Positions 17,996-26,293 of a DNA stretch of 64,000 nucleotides are shown one piece after another. The notes beneath the pieces are model-generated. The model saw nothing but the letters and a program-made list of their open reading frames with translations, had not been told where the DNA came from and ran no database searches. The stretch comes from Bremerella sp. P1. Lineage in GTDB: Bacteria; Planctomycetota; Planctomycetia; Pirellulales; Pirellulaceae. How positions within the stretch are numbered: position 1 is the stretch's first letter; each line of letters opens with the position of its first letter. Where the stretch lies: the NCBI RefSeq assembly GCF_028748185.1, contig NZ_CP118164.1, forward strand, positions 3,869,814-3,933,813, given 5' to 3'. A program made the position numbers and the translations under genes.

Positions 17996-18577
17996 CTAAA
18001 CGGCGACCGCCTCCAATTCTTCCATCTCCTTTGCCAGCCGCTTACGAGCGACGTGCAGACGACGCTTGATCGTTCCGATCGGAGCTTCGAATTCATCGCT
18101 CATTTCACGCAGCGACTGTCCTTCGACGTAGAAGGCCTGGAGCGTATCCCGGTCCATTGCGCCGAGGCGGCTGATGCCGACTGCCAGGTTATCCCGACGT
18201 TCGACTTCCAAAATCGCGTGCAGCGGCGTTTCGTTTTCTACGCAGACCGAAGCCAAGGCTTCCGGTTCGGTAGCGAAATCGTGCGGCCGACGAACTGCCC
18301 GGTTGATAGCCATCCGGGCCGCGATCGAACGCAACCAGCCTGGGAAGGCAGCCGGCTCACGCAACTGGTCCAGCTTCTGCATCGCCTGGATGAACACGTC
18401 CTGAGCCAGTTCCTGGGCTTCCCAGTAGTGACGCAGACGCTTCAAAGCGATGGCGAAGACGACCGGCTGGAAGATTTCCACCAGCTGACCGAATGCATCC
18501 CGATCACCGTTCTGAGCTGCAAGGACCAAATCGACGATCCGATCCCGTTCATCGTTGTACAAGTTTCCGTTCATCAT
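17996..18577 (-). CDS. ECF-type RNA polymerase sigma factor
   Basis: A 193-aa sigma-70 family protein with region 2 and region 4 only. Region 2 shows the LVLAAQNGDRDAFGQLVE start, the ELAQDVFIQAM core-binding pattern and the WLRSIAARMAINRAVRR stretch of region 2.4. Region 4 (LQAFYVEGQSLREMSDEF then GTIKRRLHVARKRL) is a helix-turn-helix for the -35 element. The ATG at 18577 is chosen over a longer frame to 18652 because GGAAAC precedes it and the conserved part starts soon after. No anti-sigma factor is adjacent, unusual for ECF factors, so it may be controlled by its own transcription. The nearest candidate partner is the small ORF upstream at 18808-19113. Confidence 0.9.
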   Translation of the reverse strand: MMNGNLYNDERDRIVDLVLAAQNGDRDAFGQLVEIFQPVVFAIALKRLRHYWEAQELAQDVFIQAMQKLDQLREPAAFPGWLRSIAARMAINRAVRRPHDFATEPEALASVCVENETPLHAILEVERRDNLAVGISRLGAMDRDTLQAFYVEGQSLREMSDEFEAPIGTIKRRLHVARKRLAKEMEELEAVAV

Positions 18578-18807
18578 AGTTTCCAGACGTATATATTCAG
18601 GGCAGTTCTGGCGAAATAAGTGCATGCGGCGGCAAACGACGGCTATGCACACGGCACAAAGGAACCCGGCGGCGAGATGGCCTGAAAACGGATGGCATGA
18701 AGCGCATCACAGCAGGACAACTCGAGCTCTCGGGGGCCTAGCGTCTCAGAAGCTTCGCGAATTGTGCGGGACCAACCCTTGCGAAATTGCTTGGGTTTTC
18801 CGGTCCT
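18578..18807. other. Intergenic region upstream of the sigma-factor gene
   Basis: These 230 bases hold the probable 5' region of the sigma-factor gene. I find no clear promoter pair, hairpin or ORF with a ribosome site. Confidence 0.3.
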
Positions 18808-19113
18808 TTAGCTTCTGGGTATCAGGCCCAGCGATCCCTCATTTCGGAATCGCATCGAGAGCGACATTGACGGGCTACTGCCTAGTAGTAGGCTGCCGCC
18901 AAGACATCGCAGAGCATCACACGGCAAATCGTGTTCGGACGGTTTCGGGGGGCTTTGCTTGCCCCACGTTTTTGGTCCGTACTGTTGCCATGTATGGCCA
19001 TAGAGGCGCAGACAGGTGGCGGATGCATTGCGAATAACATCAACGGCGACCACGAAAACGCGGGCGACGGCGGCGGCAAAATTGGCGCGAATGTTGATGA
19101 TGTTGGAACGCAT
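18808..19113 (-). CDS. Possible small hypothetical protein (101 aa)
   Basis: Included because a near-perfect ribosome site, AGGAGG, lies eight bases before the ATG at 19113. The first 40 residues contain a hydrophobic helix (AAAVARVFVVAVDVI) after a basic start, while the rest is low in recognisable structure. The same AGGAGG could also serve, with poor spacing, an overlapping frame from 19121. It has no recognised relatives that I know. It may be a real short membrane peptide whose end is nearer than shown, or the site may be chance. Confidence 0.35.
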   Translation of the reverse strand: MRSNIINIRANFAAAVARVFVVAVDVIRNASATCLRLYGHTWQQYGPKTWGKQSPPKPSEHDLPCDALRCLGGSLLLGSSPSMSLSMRFRNEGSLGLIPRS

Positions 19114-19121
19114 TGTTTCAT

Positions 19122-19456
19122 CCTCCTACGCGTCTACGCGCAGTGAGAGAACTATGAAGTGGAAGTTTGAAATCCTGGCACCTTCCAAGTGCGAGGATCA
19201 TGAATCTTAAATCGCCGAAAAGGACTCGGCAACAACAAAGATTCTCCCAGCGTGCGGCGAAATTGCCGTCAGCGGGGATACCCGATAGATGCCAGGTGCC
19301 TAAAAAAGGTTCGCAGGCGGGGAGAAAAAATGTCCAGAACCTGGCCGAACCGGTCAAGAAATGACCATGCGGATGCCCACAAGTGATGCCTGTCAAGGAG
19401 TTTACGTCCGAATGGAGTTTCTCGGGAAACTTCTTGTCTTTCACGGTGAACCCATG
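19122..19456. other. Intergenic region upstream of the small ORF
   Basis: About 335 bases with no convincing gene. A CGCG-TCTA-CGCG-like dyad near 19130-19141 precedes the small ORF. A TTGACA hexamer on the minus strand near 19395 has no -10 partner. Confidence 0.3.
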
Positions 19457-19490
19457 AAAAAGCTCACGATGATAGCATCGCGAGCTTTTT
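19457..19490. terminator. Bidirectional rho-independent terminator
   Basis: AAAAAGCTC (19457-19465) pairs with GAGCTTTTT (19482-19490), with an inner CGATG/CATCG stem and a four-base loop. It ends the minus-strand isomerase-like gene, and works on either strand because of the A and T runs. Confidence 0.8.
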
Positions 19491-19511
19491 CTGTTCGGAT
19501 TGGGCCGCGGC

Positions 19512-20801
19512 TTAGTTTCCGACGTTGAAAATCGTCTCGACATTGCCTCGCAGCAGTTGCGTTCCCAGCTCGACTGCCGCTTCCTCCGACCAACTACGGT
19601 CGATGACAAAGTTCTCGGCCAGGACTTTCGCCAGGATTCGCTTGTACATAGCGAACTTCGGCAAGGCGAATTCCATTTTGTACATGTCGCTGTAGTAGCC
19701 GATCTGCTTGGTGCGTGGAATCGCTTCCAAGCGGGACGCACAATCCTGCTGGATGAAGGTTGGTGTGTTGCTATACCACCAGTGACCATTGGCAACGACA
19801 TTCGGGAAGATCCACGAGTAGCTGACCAGTTCCTGGTTGGTCACACTGGCAAGCACCGAGATCGGGAAGGTAACGTCGGGAAATGCGTTAAGCAACTCCT
19901 TGTACTGAATCAAGGAAACCCGGCTGTCGTAGAGATCCTGGCCTTGGAAAACGCCTTCGGGGAAGACCTTGCGATTGACGCCAATCATCAGATCGAACGG
20001 CAGTTTGCGCTCTTGGCAGTTTTCAGCCAGCGTCCAGAAGATGAAGTTGCTGACGGCTCGTTGATCGTCTTCGTCAGCATTAGGGCCTTGGGTGAATACA
20101 TTGGACAAGGCCGTGTTTGCCCGAGCGTCCGATACCTTCAAAGGGGCGAAGGTCGGTGGCAGCGAGATCGCACAGGCTTTGGCGTTGTTGCTGACGAAGT
20201 GGTCGAACAGCTTCCCTATCGCCTGGCGTGCCGAGGCTACGTCGGTGACGTCGACGTCTGTAGCTTCGTAAAGCCGTACCTTGGTGCGAGGATTGGTGAG
20301 ATGAAACACCAAGTCATCGGTTCGCAGACATGGGATGTACTTGGAGGTGTCGAAACCTTCCAGCGGATCGTCAAAGTCGTTGGTCAGGAAGACACTTTCC
20401 AGGCGGCTCTTGCTGAAGACAGTATCGGTCCAGCTATCCGCCGACATCTTCTCTTCGGCCGAATCGTAGAACGATTCCCAGTTGTTGGTATCGATCGTGT
20501 CTCCCTCGAAGTCCAACAGCTTCTGGGCCATTTCGATGAACCAGCTGTATTGGATCGTGTTGGAAATCGGGCCGAGATTCTCGATCAGGCGGCCCACCTT
20601 TTCCTTAGGTGAGATCCCCTCCTCTTCGATCCGATCTTTGGGCATACCGGCTGAGTGAGCCAGCTCGGTGTAGTAGTGGTACCCGAGGATGTCGGCGAGC
20701 GTATGCGACGACGGATCAAGTGCGTTGATGTGCGTATGGGGGTCAATCAGAACGAGTTGGTCGAGCTGCTGGAAGAGGCGATTTCGGAGTTCGATCGACA
20801 T
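19512..20801 (-). CDS. Uronate isomerase-like protein (amidohydrolase superfamily)
   Basis: A 429-aa protein with DPHTHIN at residues 20-26, the metal-binding start of the amidohydrolase superfamily as found in glucuronate isomerase (UxaC), followed by LADILGYHYYTEL, a pattern typical of the uronate isomerase family. UxaC converts glucuronate or galacturonate to the keto sugar. The protein is shorter than E. coli UxaC (about 470 aa) and the rest is divergent, so the substrate may differ. No other hexuronate gene lies nearby. The gene stands alone, ending in a bidirectional terminator. Confidence 0.75.
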   Translation of the reverse strand: MSIELRNRLFQQLDQLVLIDPHTHINALDPSSHTLADILGYHYYTELAHSAGMPKDRIEEEGISPKEKVGRLIENLGPISNTIQYSWFIEMAQKLLDFEGDTIDTNNWESFYDSAEEKMSADSWTDTVFSKSRLESVFLTNDFDDPLEGFDTSKYIPCLRTDDLVFHLTNPRTKVRLYEATDVDVTDVASARQAIGKLFDHFVSNNAKACAISLPPTFAPLKVSDARANTALSNVFTQGPNADEDDQRAVSNFIFWTLAENCQERKLPFDLMIGVNRKVFPEGVFQGQDLYDSRVSLIQYKELLNAFPDVTFPISVLASVTNQELVSYSWIFPNVVANGHWWYSNTPTFIQQDCASRLEAIPRTKQIGYYSDMYKMEFALPKFAMYKRILAKVLAENFVIDRSWSEEAAVELGTQLLRGNVETIFNVGN

Positions 20802-20982
20802 GGTGGGGGTGCACTATAGGAAAGGGTATCAGCAATTTTGAGTGTCTAATCCATCTGGTATAGCAGATCCGGATTGAAAATTCATCGGTGGGAACCGGAT
20901 TGGGATTCGATTCTCACCTAGAAAGTCACTAAACTTCCCCTTAAGTAGCAAAGTGTCCCCCTGCAATGTGGGTTTGAATCGT

Positions 20983-21597
20983 ATGACAACTGGCCAGAAT
21001 TCCACGAATCCATTCGCTTCCCCACCGTCGATTGGCGAGACCGTGAAGGTCGTTGCTGGGAATTACGAGATCCAGGGAGAGCGGATTCTGGGGACGGACA
21101 AAATCATCCTTCCGCATGCGTGCGTGAAGTGTGGTGATGTACTATCGGAGCAGGACAGTTCCAGCCGTCGCAAAAAGGATCTGTATTGGGTGCATCCGGC
21201 GATCTTCGTGTTGGTGATCCAGCTATTGATCTTTCTGATTGTTTATCTCGCCACGCGCAAGAAGTGTCGCGTCGAGTATTCTCTCTGTCGAGAGTGCAAT
21301 GCCAAGCAGCGAATCAACATCGTCTATTGCGTGGCATCATTGGCCGTCTTTATCGGAATGGTGGCGCTCATGATCAGCCTTGAGAACGGCTGGTTCTCTC
21401 TCGGCGTCATCATAGCTTTTGTGGCGATGCTCACGTTTGCCATTCGCGCAAACGGCCCACTCGTAGTGAAAGCCTACAAGAAAGGCGAATTCCAATTGCG
21501 TGGCGCCAGCCCCGAATTTCTTCAGTTCGCTGAGGGGTACACCGACGCCGATGTGGTTCCGGCAGTCGTCTTAGCAGAAGACGGCCGCCTTGCTTAG
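20983..21597 (+). CDS. NPFASP-motif membrane protein with zinc-ribbon-like cysteines (204 aa)
   Basis: The ATG at 20983 is chosen because the protein then starts MTTGQNSTNPFASP, matching the position of the motif in the other NPFASP proteins. A CVKCG pair near residue 45 and a CRECN pair near residue 105 flank the first membrane helix and could form a zinc site on the cytoplasmic side. Three hydrophobic segments are visible: about residues 72-92 and two at 115-155. The C-terminus is soluble. Function unknown. Confidence 0.75.
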   Translation: MTTGQNSTNPFASPPSIGETVKVVAGNYEIQGERILGTDKIILPHACVKCGDVLSEQDSSSRRKKDLYWVHPAIFVLVIQLLIFLIVYLATRKKCRVEYSLCRECNAKQRINIVYCVASLAVFIGMVALMISLENGWFSLGVIIAFVAMLTFAIRANGPLVVKAYKKGEFQLRGASPEFLQFAEGYTDADVVPAVVLAEDGRLA

Positions 21598-21609
21598 ATG
21601 TTCAAGCGA

Positions 21610-22392
21610 TTAAAGCTTCGTCGCTTCTTTGAACGGCAGTCCCCGACCGCCACGGTGCACGTACACCTGGTAAAGCTGTGCGAGAAAGAGGGACCACATG
21701 ATCATGACGGCGCCAGCTGCAGGGATATATCCAACGCAGAGCGCTAAACAGCCGACCAGCATAAAGAAGATGGCAAAGATGTAGAGCAAGATGCCGCCTA
21801 GCAACTGCTCGACCCACATCTTCTTGATGAAGTCCATGATCCAGTTGAAGTCGAACGCCCCCACGAAATCGTTGAGCATGCCAGCGCGAATCACCAAGGG
21901 GCACGTGATGAAAAACGTAATCAGGTTGATTGCGAAAATCGATCCAAAGTAGATCACGAAACCGATCGCAATGAGTGCTTCGTTGTCAGAAGCTTGCATC
22001 GCGCCCATGATTCCCCCGGCGAGCATGGTCAACGGCATCAGGCAGAGTGAAGTGACGAACGTCACCAGGAACATCCAAAAACCGCGTGTCAGGTACTCGC
22101 CAAAGCGATTGAAGTCGAAGTCCGGGTAGGATTTCATCCGCCCATAGGCTCGAGCACCGATGATTTCCGCGACATATCCCAGGGCAACCATGCCGCCGAT
22201 AATCGGGATGATGATCGCGATACCTGCCAGCAAGATGTTGACGAACCAGTTGGGGTTATTGAAGACATCTCCGACCGTTTCCATGTAGTCGACAGAGGAA
22301 CGTGGAACGACGGTCTCGCTTCCTTCCGCTGGCTGAGGCTCGTAGTTGGTGCCCTCGGGCGAAGCGAACGGGTTGTCTCCAGACGTCGACAT
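21610..22392 (-). CDS. DUF4013-like membrane protein with NPFASP motif (260 aa)
   Basis: Begins MSTSGDNPFASP. At least four long hydrophobic segments follow: one near residues 55-80, one near 105-135, one near 140-165 and one near 200-235. The glycine-rich pattern LGYVAEIIGARAYGR matches the DUF4013 family as I know it, polytopic membrane proteins of unknown role. The ATG shares one base with the TGA stop of the upstream esterase gene (TGATG), so translation is coupled and this is the last gene of the long minus-strand gene run. An upstream in-frame extension exists but lacks the motif at its proper position. Confidence 0.78.
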   Translation of the reverse strand: MSTSGDNPFASPEGTNYEPQPAEGSETVVPRSSVDYMETVGDVFNNPNWFVNILLAGIAIIIPIIGGMVALGYVAEIIGARAYGRMKSYPDFDFNRFGEYLTRGFWMFLVTFVTSLCLMPLTMLAGGIMGAMQASDNEALIAIGFVIYFGSIFAINLITFFITCPLVIRAGMLNDFVGAFDFNWIMDFIKKMWVEQLLGGILLYIFAIFFMLVGCLALCVGYIPAAGAVMIMWSLFLAQLYQVYVHRGGRGLPFKEATKL

Positions 22393-23084
22393 CAGGCTTT
22401 CCTCCGGTTGCGAATCTTGTGAGAAAGGAGCCAATCGTAAATATCGCGATTGGCATAGGTGACCGACCAACTGTCGTGCTGCACATTGTCATAAATGGTC
22501 AGCCGCGCGTCACCACCAATCTTGGAAACCTCGTCAACAATTTCTTCGCTTCGAATAAGCGGAACGATGTCGTCGTCGCGGCCATGAAATGCCCACGTCG
22601 GCATCCCTTTCAGATCGGCAGCAATCGCCAGGTCGGCGCCTCCGCATATCGGGATAATCGCCGCGAATAGATCGGGATATGAGGCCGCGGCTGCCCACGT
22701 TCCATAGCCACCCATGCTCATGCCGGTGAGGTAAGTCCGTTCGAGATCGACGGAGTATTCGCTTTGAATATGCTCGGTAAGCTGCGCCACTCCGTTGATG
22801 TTCTCCTTCATCGCCCACCACTGGTCCATGGGGCACTGGGGGGAAATGACCACAAACGGAAAATCTTCGCCTTGGTCGATCAACTTCGGAGGACCATGCT
22901 TCTTGACCAGTTCCAGATCCGTTCCCCGCTCCCCTGCCCCGTGTAAAAAGATGAGCAGCGGAAGCTTGGTTTCTGCTTGAAACTCGCGAGGCTGATAACA
23001 CAGAAAAGGAAAGCTTCGCTTTTTGCCTTGGCTATCAAACCAAACGAATTCGTGCGTCTCCTGACGCTTGGAAACGGTTTGCAT
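22392..23084 (-). CDS. Esterase/peptidase of the alpha/beta-hydrolase fold (COG4099 type)
   Basis: A 230-aa serine hydrolase. The oxyanion motif LHGAGERG is at residues 48-55, the nucleophile elbow GMSMGG centres on Ser123, the acid is in HGRDDDIVP (Asp171 or nearby) and the base is His203 (NVQHDSW). HGAGERG and GMSMGG are typical of predicted dienelactone-hydrolase-like peptidases and feruloyl-esterase-like enzymes. No signal peptide, so cytoplasmic. The gene begins nine bases after EboE and couples to the DUF4013 gene, so it is likely part of the same operon. Substrate unknown. Confidence 0.82.
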   Translation of the reverse strand: MQTVSKRQETHEFVWFDSQGKKRSFPFLCYQPREFQAETKLPLLIFLHGAGERGTDLELVKKHGPPKLIDQGEDFPFVVISPQCPMDQWWAMKENINGVAQLTEHIQSEYSVDLERTYLTGMSMGGYGTWAAAASYPDLFAAIIPICGGADLAIAADLKGMPTWAFHGRDDDIVPLIRSEEIVDEVSKIGGDARLTIYDNVQHDSWSVTYANRDIYDWLLSHKIRNRRKA

Positions 23085-23093
23085 GAACGATCC

Positions 23094-24272
23094 TTAGACC
23101 TGTTTGCTGTGAGTGAGTTGCTGCCGGAGCCAATGAATCTCTTGAGCGATTCCTTCGGCCAACTCGTTATGTTGCAGTTCCTGCGGGAGCACACCCCAAG
23201 CGTAGGTTTCGACCTCGAAGTGGCGAATCTCAGGATGATTCCTGATTTCGGAAAGGAAGTCATGGATGTGCGACTGAGTTGTTCGGAGTAAACCAAACTG
23301 ATCGAGATAGATGGGCATGTGGAAGTGAATCCGCCATGTTTCATCTTCGGGAACCTTTTGCGAAGCTTCCTGCAATGCGAACGGCAGGTCGTCGAAGTAA
23401 CGCATTGTCCCGTCGGCAGCTCGCGAGGTCGTTTGATGCAGGTAGCGATCCTCGGCAAACTCGGCGACTTCGGCCAGTACGTTGTGGCGTTCGTCTTCAC
23501 TCAGTTCGGAAAAACGAATCTCGATGGCGGATGAGATCTGAACCTTCCCAATCAGGATGCCAGCCTGAGCGTACTTTTCGAGTACGCTCAGTTGGTCCTC
23601 GAACATGACCGCCGCATGGCAAACATCGTGACACACGCGTAGATAACGGCGAATCAGTTCGGCATCGCCTGCTGGGAATAGACGCTGCTGGAAGAAATCG
23701 ATCACATCTTCTGTCGTGTCGAGAAGACAGCCAGGCTCGGGCTCGATGCAGATGTAGATAAGCCGACCGGTCGATTGCTCCAACTCGTGCAGGTGCCGCA
23801 CAAGCTCCAGCATGTTCTGTACGGTCATTGACCACTGCTGGTCGCTGGGCTCAGGCGTACCCCAAGCGATCGGCATCGTCGAGATACTTCCTTCTTCTCC
23901 CGGGGCAAGCAGACGGTCGAGGATGGTTACCAGATTCTTGGTATAGGCCAAACGCTCTGGCTCCCACCACGTTGGCAGGTAAACGTCATGCTTCACGATC
24001 GATTTGTGAAAGTCGCCAAAGGGGAAGCCATTGAACGTGTACGGTATCCACTGATTGTCATGCAGCAATTGGGCGAATTCGTCCAATTTGCCTGGCTCGA
24101 CCAGCGACTGGGCGGTCGAGTTCGAGAGCCACAGTCCGACCCCCAGAGGCTGATCGCGACCAAGGATTTGCTGGACGCGCGAAGCGTGGGTAATCAGGTT
24201 CTGTTGCGTCTGCTCGAGGTTTGCCCCGGCATGGACGTTGGTGCAGTAACCGGTCCAGGATTGGATGGCCAT
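23094..24272 (-). CDS. eboE: Metabolite traffic protein EboE (TIM-barrel, xylose-isomerase-like)
   Basis: A 392-aa protein starting MAIQSWTGYCTNVHAG; the GYCTNVHAG motif is characteristic of EboE as I know it. Metal-ligand-like residues appear in CIEPEPGC, VCHDVCHAAV and HFHMPIY, the expected strand ends of an AP-endonuclease-2-like TIM barrel. EboE belongs to the eboA-F cluster, which handles transport of certain cytosolic metabolites, for example scytonemin precursors in cyanobacteria. None of the other ebo genes is adjacent here; instead an MFS transporter lies 40 bases upstream and an esterase nine bases downstream. It may work with that transporter. Confidence 0.8.
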   Translation of the reverse strand: MAIQSWTGYCTNVHAGANLEQTQQNLITHASRVQQILGRDQPLGVGLWLSNSTAQSLVEPGKLDEFAQLLHDNQWIPYTFNGFPFGDFHKSIVKHDVYLPTWWEPERLAYTKNLVTILDRLLAPGEEGSISTMPIAWGTPEPSDQQWSMTVQNMLELVRHLHELEQSTGRLIYICIEPEPGCLLDTTEDVIDFFQQRLFPAGDAELIRRYLRVCHDVCHAAVMFEDQLSVLEKYAQAGILIGKVQISSAIEIRFSELSEDERHNVLAEVAEFAEDRYLHQTTSRAADGTMRYFDDLPFALQEASQKVPEDETWRIHFHMPIYLDQFGLLRTTQSHIHDFLSEIRNHPEIRHFEVETYAWGVLPQELQHNELAEGIAQEIHWLRQQLTHSKQV

Positions 24273-24312
24273 GTTCGTTCCTTGGAGAGGGAGAGGTGTT
24301 CCCTCAAGTTTA

Positions 24313-25572
24313 TCAGGTGTGGCGGTTGCGTTCAGCGGGGAGCAGAACTAGCGGCAAGACAGCCGAAAGTCGAGCCAGGGTTGCCACGAAGAAGTAGGTG
24401 TCGTACGCCGAGGGATCGTTACGGTACTGGGTCGAGACGAAAAAGTCCGCAACGCTCTGACCTGCGAGTGCAGTGAGGCCATAAACCAGTCCGGTCCAGG
24501 CAAAATAGAGGGCCAGCGGCGGTGCCGCACTTCGATCGTGACGGCCATCGACAATCGCGATGGGAAGGGCCACGTTGATCAACGCATATGCAATCCAAAT
24601 CAGATTGCCTGCGATGTATCCCACCGTACCAAAACTAAACAGCAGCGGGCCAAAGGCAATTAGAACTTGCCCACAGATCATAACCGACCGCCAGCCAAAT
24701 CGGTCGATGGTGACCCCGACCGGGCGACTAATGAGCGATTGCCCAAGTCGCATCGATGCGGCCATAGTCAGTGGAAGGAAGAGCGACAAATCGAGGGCAC
24801 GGTAAGGGTAGATATAGAGCAAGGTCGAGAAGAGTCCGTTAGCTGCCGAAAACCAGGTTCCATAAAGAAGGAACCAGCGAGCACGCGAGCCGCTCCAATG
24901 TTTCCAGTCATCGATAAGCGAGTGGCCAGGCGGCGCGGTCGTTTCTGGTTCGGGAATGCGCCGGAGCGGCAAGACGGAGAGGCCGATCGCCATTGCCCCA
25001 TAGATGGCAAGCAGTGGATAGGCGATCCAGCGGAGATCCATCTCAAACGCATTGCGGAGCACAGCGCCCAGCAGGCCCGCGAAGAGGAAGCCGGCCAGGT
25101 TGCCGGCCGTTAACCATCGTTCACGAAGACCGAAAAAGCGACCGCGGATCTCGGGCGATACCAACTGCATTAGCCAAGCGATAAAGACTACGTAGCCGCA
25201 GTACTCGGCCAAGTGGTACATGCACCAGCAGAAGACGATTGCCAGGATGGCGACCGTCGTTGATGGCCAGAGCTCTCGGACGGAACAAAGCGGCAAAAGC
25301 AGTAGGAAGACCGTCGATACAAGGAATGCCCAGGTGCTCGTTGTACGGTAACTTCCGCCAAGCTTCAAAAGGTTGGGGGCGAACCAACGCAGAACGCCGA
25401 CCAGCTTCGGAGCTGCGATAATCCACGAGACGGCCGCTGACTGGGCACCCAGGCTTTGGGCGAAGTAGGAGACGAGCGTGGTCGAGACGAGCCCATTACC
25501 CAGGGCCCAAATCCCAGCGTTCTCATTCGCCCCGCGCGAAGTGCGTTCAAGTTCCGCGGAAGATGGATTCAC
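24313..25572 (-). CDS. MFS transporter
   Basis: A 419-aa polytopic membrane protein with about twelve hydrophobic segments and the loop-2-3-like conserved stretch RGRFFGLRERWLTAGNLAGF, typical of the major facilitator superfamily. The substrate is not predictable. It starts 31 bases after the DUF3299 lipoprotein gene and is followed by eboE, so it is likely expressed with both. A role in exporting a product handled by EboE is inferred from position only. Confidence 0.82.
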   Translation of the reverse strand: MNPSSAELERTSRGANENAGIWALGNGLVSTTLVSYFAQSLGAQSAAVSWIIAAPKLVGVLRWFAPNLLKLGGSYRTTSTWAFLVSTVFLLLLPLCSVRELWPSTTVAILAIVFCWCMYHLAEYCGYVVFIAWLMQLVSPEIRGRFFGLRERWLTAGNLAGFLFAGLLGAVLRNAFEMDLRWIAYPLLAIYGAMAIGLSVLPLRRIPEPETTAPPGHSLIDDWKHWSGSRARWFLLYGTWFSAANGLFSTLLYIYPYRALDLSLFLPLTMAASMRLGQSLISRPVGVTIDRFGWRSVMICGQVLIAFGPLLFSFGTVGYIAGNLIWIAYALINVALPIAIVDGRHDRSAAPPLALYFAWTGLVYGLTALAGQSVADFFVSTQYRNDPSAYDTYFFVATLARLSAVLPLVLLPAERNRHT

Positions 25573-25603
25573 GTCGCGACTCTCCGCGGATCAGGCAAGC
25601 AGG

Positions 25604-26293
25604 TTAACGAACGCCGGTGCCCTGCATGTGATAGATTGCCAGATGCTTCCCGCTGTCGTCCTTGTATTCTTTGATGGTGAAGACCCCTTCGACTACCACC
25701 GGCCGAACGGTGAAGTCGACGCCGCGTCCGTCCATCTCAATCAGAATGCAGTCATAGAGAGCCGCGCCTGGCCCAAAGCAACATTCCATGTTGTCGCGGA
25801 CGAGAACGAACTGCTTGATGTCCCGCTGCTGAAAGCTGGGAAGCATGTAACCGCCGATACTAATCTTTTGCCCGTTCAGATCTTCGATTGCCTGAGGGAG
25901 CATCTCGCGTTTGAAAGGAGCATCTGGCTCGATGTCGAATTTGATGTCATCAAACGTCAGGTCGAGTGTCTTGCCGGGTTGCGGTTTAGGAACGGGGCGT
26001 TTGGGCGAGGTGACTTCTGCAGCGGGCGAAGGCTTCTTCTCGGTCGATGTTGGCTGGGTTTCTACTGGTTCGGTCTTCTCTTGCTCGGAGTTCGAGTCTT
26101 CGGTCGGCGGCTCTTCATCCGGGCTGGTGTTCTCGACCTCTTCGGTCGCTGGCTCGACGGTCAGATTTGACGTAGCAGGACCGTGCGTAGTGTTGGCTGG
26201 ACGTAGTGGTTCCGGAGGTCGGCAGCCAAGGCTGACAACAAGGCACAGAATCAGAGGGCAGATCCAGGAGAGCGGTTTACAGGTGGGATGCAT
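25604..26293 (-). CDS. DUF3299 lipoprotein
   Basis: A 229-aa exported protein. The signal ends in the lipobox VSLGC, so it is predicted to be lipid-anchored. Residues 25-105 are Pro/Glu/Thr-rich, a flexible spacer. The C-terminal half matches the DUF3299 family: ISIGGYMLPSFQQRDIKQF, then NMECCFGPGA with paired cysteines, then VVVEGVFTIKEY. The ATG shares one base with the upstream gene's TGA (TGATG). The DUF3299 fold is periplasmic, and its Cys pair may bind a metal or form a disulfide. In P. aeruginosa a DUF3299 gene sits with an ABC transporter in a zinc-responsive cluster (from memory), which suggests a metal-related role here. Confidence 0.78.
   Translation of the reverse strand: MHPTCKPLSWICPLILCLVVSLGCRPPEPLRPANTTHGPATSNLTVEPATEEVENTSPDEEPPTEDSNSEQEKTEPVETQPTSTEKKPSPAAEVTSPKRPVPKPQPGKTLDLTFDDIKFDIEPDAPFKREMLPQAIEDLNGQKISIGGYMLPSFQQRDIKQFVLVRDNMECCFGPGAALYDCILIEMDGRGVDFTVRPVVVEGVFTIKEYKDDSGKHLAIYHMQGTGVR

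Noticed and set aside
19366-19377. Repeat of ATGCGGATGCCC with the copy near 56203
   Set aside because: A 12-base match without flanking similarity, and the second copy is part of the SHD1-like remnant; chance is likely.
19389-19400. TTGACA -35 hexamer on the minus strand
   Set aside because: No acceptable -10 hexamer 15-19 bases downstream.
19118-19801. Minus-strand 227-aa ORF overlapping the isomerase-like gene
   Set aside because: It runs through the C-terminus of the isomerase-like gene and the bidirectional terminator, with no motif and no ribosome site.
20838-20864. TTGAGT-N15-TATAGC as a promoter for the gene at 20983
   Set aside because: The 15-base spacing and two mismatches make it too weak to call.
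25478-26170. Plus-strand 230-aa ORF over the DUF3299 lipoprotein gene
   Set aside because: The minus-strand frame has a lipobox and DUF3299 motifs; the plus frame has none.
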